From Allobosea sp. CRIB-10 (GTDB lineage Bacteria > Pseudomonadota > Alphaproteobacteria > Rhizobiales > Beijerinckiaceae), in assembly GCF_900112185.1 (NCBI RefSeq), contig NZ_FOKP01000012.1, forward strand, positions 1 to 64,000: a stretch of 64,000 bases of DNA, written 5' to 3'. The notes beneath the pieces are model-generated. The model worked only from the letters and a program-made list of their open reading frames with translations, searched no databases and was not told the origin of the DNA. Shown here one piece after another: positions 59,493-64,000 of the stretch (position 1 is its first letter; each line of letters begins with the position of its first letter). A program made the translations under genes and the position numbers.

Positions 59493-61766
59493 TCAGGAGC
59501 CGCTGCGACCCTCGCCATGATCCTTGATTTGACGGCTGACGTCGTCGATCGCCGCTTGGGCCTCAGCACTCAGATTGGCCAGCATATCGGTCGGCATCAG
59601 CTCGAGCTGCTCGGTGGCGGTCCTATCGGCATTCGCCTGGATCAAGGCGGAAATGCTGACGTTCCGGGCGCCAGGACGCATCGGCAGTGCCAGCAACCGG
59701 GAAGGGGAGGGTGAGGGCTCCTTCGTCCGCTCTCCACTGTTCGCGACCTTCGGGAGCGGAGCCGCTTCTGTTGGGGGCCCGGGTCTGAGCTCGACGATTT
59801 CGTCGTCATCGCTCTCATCGAGGCGCTCCGGAACTGGAGCCGCCTCCTGTCCTGGCGGTAGCGGTGGCTCCTCGATGATCGTGTCCGGTCCATCGAGGTC
59901 TGGCGGGAAGGCCGCCGCGGGTGGTGGGCTGGATCGGACGGGAGGCAGCACCTCGGGCTCGACGAGGTCGATCGGCAGGTGGGAGGCCGCCTGGGCGGTC
60001 TCCCGAGCAAGCTTGGCCTTCACCTCCGCCAACGATGTGATCGGCTGGACCTCCCAGGCGGGGAGGGGCGGGACTTTCAGTCGACGGTCACGACACCGCC
60101 GATAGATCGCCTTGAAGGGTGCGTCGCGAAAATACCTCAGCTTGCCGATCACGAAGCCCGGTGCATTCGGCACCAGCACGATCGCGCGGTCGGACGGCAT
60201 CTGGCGCAATTCCTCGGCGGTGCGCAGCGCACGCTCCTGATAGCTGACGCTCTTGTCGCGGCTGGCGAAGATGCCTTTGCCGGCGCGAATGATCGGGGTC
60301 CGCACCTCGATCGTGGTGGAGCCGAGCATCTTCGAGACGTATTCTGAGGTCTCAAGATCGTTCATGCGGATGAAGAGCTTGACCTGGCAGGCCGAGACGG
60401 TGGTTTGCCGCGTCGCCCGGCCATAGAGCTCGTCGAGCTGCGCGAGGTCCTGGAGGATCAGAACCATGCGGAAGCCATAGCCGGCATTGATCGTGAGCTT
60501 GGAGACCAGCGACTCCATCTTGCCGAGCTGCCGAAACTCATCGATCACGATCAGGACCTGATGCGGCTCGTCTGAGCCCGGCATCGCGGTCATCAGCACA
60601 TCGTGGATTTGCTGGATCAGAATCTTGATGATCGGCCGGAAGATGTCGAGCTGCGCGACCGAGCAGCCGATGAAGATGGCAGTCGGATCCTTGCGGAGCT
60701 GCGCGATGTCGAAGTCAGTACTCGCGGTCGCGGCCGCGACGAGATCGTTGGTCCACGGGTTCAGCGCGGCGGTCAGGTTGAAGAAGGCCGAGTTGCGGGT
60801 TTCCTTCTCGAGCGCGATGAACTGGTTGAGACCCTGGACGACCCAGCTTGGCAAAAACTCCTGCTCGTCGTCGCGGATATTGGTCAGCACGCGCAGGAAT
60901 TCCACGCCCGTCGCGGTCAGGTTCGTGACGGCGCGAAGATGGCGTTGACCCTCATAGCGCGGGCTCGCGACGACATAGCCGATCAGGGCGGTGAGGAGCT
61001 GGCGGCCTGTCCGGGCCCAGATCTCCGAGGATCCGGTTCCCTCCGGCACGATGAAGGACGCGACCACGGCCGCATCCGTTGCCATGTGCGCATCGCGGCG
61101 GATGAAGTCGAGGGGATTGAAGCGATGCGTTTCGCGCTCGCCGGGCGAGAACATGAACACCTTGTCGCCAAGCGCCTGCCGGTGGGCGCCGATGGCCTCG
61201 AACAGCTCGCGCTTCGGGTCGAACCAGACTGAGGATCCGCGCCAGCTATAACCGTTGGGGATCACGAAGCTGACGCCCTTGCCCGATCGGGTGGGTCCGA
61301 CGACGAGCACATGGGAGGGATCGTCCGAGGTGATCGTCGCGCCGTTCAGCCGGCCGAGGATCAGGCCCTGCCTGGCTAGAAGTCCCTTGCGGCCGGCATC
61401 GATCAGAGTGCCGAAACGCGCATTGCCATGATGGGTGGGCTTGCGCATGACGACAGCGAAGAGGGCGATGCCTGCGGCAAGCGCCAGCGTTGCGCCAACG
61501 GCGATCAGTCCACGCAGGATGGTCTCCTCGCGCGTGCCCGGATAGGCGAGCCGCTGCGAAAAATGCTCCCAGGCGACGAGCAGGGCACCCGGATCGCGGC
61601 GGCTGTTCTGGAACTGGAGGAGCGCCCAACGTGATTTCCCTTCGCCGGCGAGGGCAGGATTCCAGCGCGCTGTTGCGACGAGCTCGTAGGCGAGGCTCGT
61701 CAGCAGGACGGCGGCGACGAGCGCAAGCAGCGCGATCAGCAGCCTAAAGGCGTAGACTCGCGCCAT
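59493..61766 (-). CDS. virD4: Type IV coupling protein VirD4/TraG
   Basis: A 757-residue membrane ATPase that hands the relaxase-DNA complex to the secretion channel. Two N-terminal membrane segments (about 7-27 and 88-108), Walker A VVGPTRSGKGVSF near 155, the SSVWFDPKRELFE region, Walker B VLIVIDEFRQLGKM, then QDLAQLDELYGR. The last 180 residues are Pro/Glu-rich and not in VirD4 of Agrobacterium, perhaps for substrate choice. Its start overlaps the virB11 end. Confidence 0.95.
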   Translation of the reverse strand: MARVYAFRLLIALLALVAAVLLTSLAYELVATARWNPALAGEGKSRWALLQFQNSRRDPGALLVAWEHFSQRLAYPGTREETILRGLIAVGATLALAAGIALFAVVMRKPTHHGNARFGTLIDAGRKGLLARQGLILGRLNGATITSDDPSHVLVVGPTRSGKGVSFVIPNGYSWRGSSVWFDPKRELFEAIGAHRQALGDKVFMFSPGERETHRFNPLDFIRRDAHMATDAAVVASFIVPEGTGSSEIWARTGRQLLTALIGYVVASPRYEGQRHLRAVTNLTATGVEFLRVLTNIRDDEQEFLPSWVVQGLNQFIALEKETRNSAFFNLTAALNPWTNDLVAAATASTDFDIAQLRKDPTAIFIGCSVAQLDIFRPIIKILIQQIHDVLMTAMPGSDEPHQVLIVIDEFRQLGKMESLVSKLTINAGYGFRMVLILQDLAQLDELYGRATRQTTVSACQVKLFIRMNDLETSEYVSKMLGSTTIEVRTPIIRAGKGIFASRDKSVSYQERALRTAEELRQMPSDRAIVLVPNAPGFVIGKLRYFRDAPFKAIYRRCRDRRLKVPPLPAWEVQPITSLAEVKAKLARETAQAASHLPIDLVEPEVLPPVRSSPPPAAAFPPDLDGPDTIIEEPPLPPGQEAAPVPERLDESDDDEIVELRPGPPTEAAPLPKVANSGERTKEPSPSPSRLLALPMRPGARNVSISALIQANADRTATEQLELMPTDMLANLSAEAQAAIDDVSRQIKDHGEGRSGS

Positions 61767-62790
61767 TGCCGAGGCCCTTTCTGGCCGCCTGCCAATCGGC
61801 CATGCGGTTGAAAAAGATCGCGGAGGTACCGCGCCAGCCGCCGCGGCGGGTCTGCTGGATGACGATCGGCAGGACCGAGCGGATGTAGTCGATGATCTCA
61901 GCTTTTCGCAGGCCGAGGCCGGCCTGCATGACCATCAAGGCGAGCTGCTCGAAGGCACCGTGCGGACTATCGGCATGGATGGTGGTGATCGATCCGGGAT
62001 GACCGGTATTGACGGCGCGCAGGAAGGAATAGGCTTCGGCGCCGCGGATCTCGCCAAGGAAGATGCGATCCGGTCGCAGTCGCATGGCGGCCTGCAGCAG
62101 GCTTTCGATCGTCACCCGCGCCTGGCCCTGGTCGCCCTTCGAGGCGACGAGCGGGAGATAGTTCGGCTGGACCGGTTTCACCTCGCGCGTGTCCTCGATC
62201 GTGATGATCCGCTCCTCCGGCGGCACCTCGTGCAGGATCGCGTTCAGGAAGGTCGTCTTGCCGGAGGACGTTCCGCCGGAGAGCAGGATCGAATAGCGCT
62301 CGGCCACGGCAAGGCGGATGAAGTTCTCGATCTCGCCGGCGTCGAGATGCTCGCAGAGCCGGATATCGGTCGCGCTCAGCGCATTGGGATCGCCGATATC
62401 GATCGCCTCGAACGAGCCGCGCTTGCGGTACTCCTGGAGACGCATGTCCTTCACGACCTGCTTGCGGATCGCGAAGGCGCCGCCATTGGTCGTCGCCGGC
62501 GGCAGTACGCCCTGGAAGCGCTCGCCATCCGGCAGGGCGGCAGAGAGTAGCGGATGCTCCTCGTTGACGGACTGGCCACTGAAAGCGGCGACGCGTTCCA
62601 TCAGATGGCGTAGCGCGGCGCGGTTGAGCTCCGGCACGGCATGGCGCTCCATTTCGGTGCCGCCGGCGACCTCGACCCAGACTTCGCCCGGGCGATTGGC
62701 GCAGATCTCGACGACCGTATCGTCGCTGAGCCAGCGCCTGATCGGCTCCAGCGCGCGGCTCAGAAAGACGGTCCGGGTGGTGTCATTCAT
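61744..62790 (-). CDS. virB11: VirB11-type secretion ATPase
   Basis: A 348-residue hexameric ATPase: N-terminal domain from EICANRPGEVWVE, Walker A LSGGTSSGKTTFLNA, Asp box ITIEDTREV, Walker B DRIFLGEIRGAEA, His box GHPGSITTIHADSP. It energises pilus assembly and transfer. Gene order virB10-virB11-virD4 is typical of VirB-type conjugation loci. Confidence 0.96.
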   Translation of the reverse strand: MNDTTRTVFLSRALEPIRRWLSDDTVVEICANRPGEVWVEVAGGTEMERHAVPELNRAALRHLMERVAAFSGQSVNEEHPLLSAALPDGERFQGVLPPATTNGGAFAIRKQVVKDMRLQEYRKRGSFEAIDIGDPNALSATDIRLCEHLDAGEIENFIRLAVAERYSILLSGGTSSGKTTFLNAILHEVPPEERIITIEDTREVKPVQPNYLPLVASKGDQGQARVTIESLLQAAMRLRPDRIFLGEIRGAEAYSFLRAVNTGHPGSITTIHADSPHGAFEQLALMVMQAGLGLRKAEIIDYIRSVLPIVIQQTRRGGWRGTSAIFFNRMADWQAARKGLGNGASLRL

Positions 62791-62847
62791 CGGTCTCAGT
62801 CGCGATTCGCATAATGAGAATTATGGAACATATTCCTATTTCATGAT

Positions 62848-64000
62848 TTATTTCATAGTGCGTGCGCGGGATCGTTCAAGCCGGATTTCCCGCAAGGCCT
62901 CCTTCACCGGATCCGGATAGAAGGCCGAGAAATCGAGATCGCGCCGAACGAAGACCATGATGCGCGAGCCCTGGTCGACATGGATCGTCGGCGGAATGCT
63001 GATGGAGTCGCGTAGCGCCTCTTCCGCGATCCGGTTCAGCGTCATCGAAACCTGCTGCGCGCCGATCTGCCGCGCATAGAGCGCGTTCTGGTTCGGCTGG
63101 CCCTGCACGAGCACCGGTTGGCCTGTATTGGGATCGATCGTGCTGTACTGGTTCTGGCCTGACTGGTTGTCCTGGCCGAGATTGGCGATGAACTGCGCCG
63201 TGCCGCCGACGAGGCTGAGCAGGATCGCTGAGCCGAACTTCTCGACCCAGTGCTTGTCGACGATGCCGGTCATGCCCGTCCGGCCGAGTTCGTCGGTCCC
63301 CATCGAGCCGAGCTGCACGGAGACGCCGTCGCTTCTCAGCATCCGCGTCCAGACGATGAAGACGCGGGTCTGGCCTGTGCTCAGGCCGCTGCGGTATTCG
63401 CCGATCAGGCGTGAGCCGGCCGGAATGAGAATACGGCGGCCATCGAACGACCAGACATTCTCAGAGACCACGGCGCGCACCATGCCGGCGAGATCGCTTT
63501 GGATCGCGGTCTCAAGCACGCCCTTGATCATGGTTCCCTGCGCGACCAAAGCGTCGATGCGCGGGTTTTTCGTCGCCTCCGAGATCTCGACGCCTGCCTG
63601 CCCGGTGCGGGCCAGGAAGCGACGGTTCGGATCGTCTTCGGTATTGTCGGTGGCGCCGGCGGTCACTGAACCATTGCGATTGGTGCCCCTCGTTTCGCTG
63701 GCTGTGCCGCCGCTATCGGCCACGAGCTGGCCCGCGCGCAGGCGCTCCCACTTCTTCCGTTCTTCCTCAGCCAAGCGCAACCGCTCCTCCTCGGCCAGCC
63801 GGCGCGCTTCGCTGTCGTCGGGTACGGTCGCCTCCTGGATCGGCGGCTGGAGTGGTGGCGGCGGTGGAGGCGCTTCGATTGTCGTCGGTGGTTGCGCCGG
63901 CGGCGGAGGAGGAGGTTCGGGCGCAGTCGGGATCGTGATGGTGCCGTTGTCGAGTTGCGGCCGCGGCGTGTCGATCGATGGGCCCGGATATTGGGTCGTC
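62848..64000 (-). CDS. virB10: VirB10-type channel protein, N-terminus outside the window
   Basis: The open frame runs from the stop at 62848 to the window edge. The part seen has a Pro-rich linker (near 63800-63900), a charged helix (EEERLRLAEEERKKWERL) and the conserved TrbI/VirB10 domain: AQGTMIKGVLETAIQSDL, VSENVWSFDGRRILIPAGSRLIG and GMTGIVDKHWVEKFGSA. It spans both membranes in the T4SS core. A TTG at 63780 is not the true start because homologous sequence continues upstream. The 57-base gap to virB11 contains no gene. Confidence 0.93.
   Translation of the reverse strand, partial: TTQYPGPSIDTPRPQLDNGTITIPTAPEPPPPPPAQPPTTIEAPPPPPPLQPPIQEATVPDDSEARRLAEEERLRLAEEERKKWERLRAGQLVADSGGTASETRGTNRNGSVTAGATDNTEDDPNRRFLARTGQAGVEISEATKNPRIDALVAQGTMIKGVLETAIQSDLAGMVRAVVSENVWSFDGRRILIPAGSRLIGEYRSGLSTGQTRVFIVWTRMLRSDGVSVQLGSMGTDELGRTGMTGIVDKHWVEKFGSAILLSLVGGTAQFIANLGQDNQSGQNQYSTIDPNTGQPVLVQGQPNQNALYARQIGAQQVSMTLNRIAEEALRDSISIPPTIHVDQGSRIMVFVRRDLDFSAFYPDPVKEALREIRLERSRARTMK

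Overview
The window reads as a mobile, high-GC alphaproteobacterial replicon or integrative element, most likely from the Rhizobiales (Hyphomicrobiales). The basis is the Aap-type general amino-acid ABC transporters, an alphaproteobacterial Rieske protein, frequent GTG/TTG starts, and a VirB/VirD4 transfer system. The genus cannot be fixed from the sequence. No replication initiator (RepABC or other) is visible, so plasmid versus integrative conjugative element stays open.

Left part, about 1-35 kb: a copper-resistance island. The left edge is nested insertion-sequence debris (an IS6-family end inside an IS66-family remnant). Then come a two-component sensor/regulator pair transcribed leftward and, diverging from it, a lipoprotein / TolC-like channel / multicopper oxidase / cupredoxin / CusF-like operon. 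A small patchwork follows: two secreted small proteins, an ABC membrane domain without ATPase, an orphan Rieske gene and a 5'-truncated aapQ. Intact aapM and aapP, a CueR-box promoter, copZ, a P1B ATPase with YHS and His-rich N-terminus, cytochrome b561, a FixH-like protein, CusB, CusA and a DUF411 protein come next. A Crp/Fnr-type regulator gene there is split by an IS3-family element. Farther right, copA, cueR and a class V aminotransferase-fold gene form a leftward operon. Opposite them a second CueR-type promoter precedes copZ2 and a complete aapJQMP set. The island ends with two DUF305 genes and a Csp-like cysteine-rich copper-storage protein.

Middle, about 35-53 kb: a plasmid/ICE backbone module of DUF932, ParB-like, antirestriction-like, VapBC-like, methylase-helicase (Strawberry-notch type), Toprim, DUF2493, SSB, DUF1173 and HU genes. 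Several of them are preceded by a recurring nested stem-loop leader. One small gene here is split by an intact IS6-family element with a perfect 8-bp target duplication.

Right part, about 53.7-64 kb: partition (ParA plus a small partner, with a cluster of GAATGA repeats), mobilisation (MobC-like, relaxase), a RES/Xre toxin-antitoxin pair, and the distal end of a type IV secretion operon (virB10-virB11-virD4) running off the window.

Together the genes suggest a transferable element whose cargo senses copper with two systems: CueR for cytoplasmic Cu(I) and a histidine kinase for the envelope. It exports copper by two P1B ATPases and a CusBA pump, oxidises and binds it in the periplasm, and stores it. 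The least expected part is the placement of amino-acid ABC transporters directly next to CueR-box copper-chaperone promoters.
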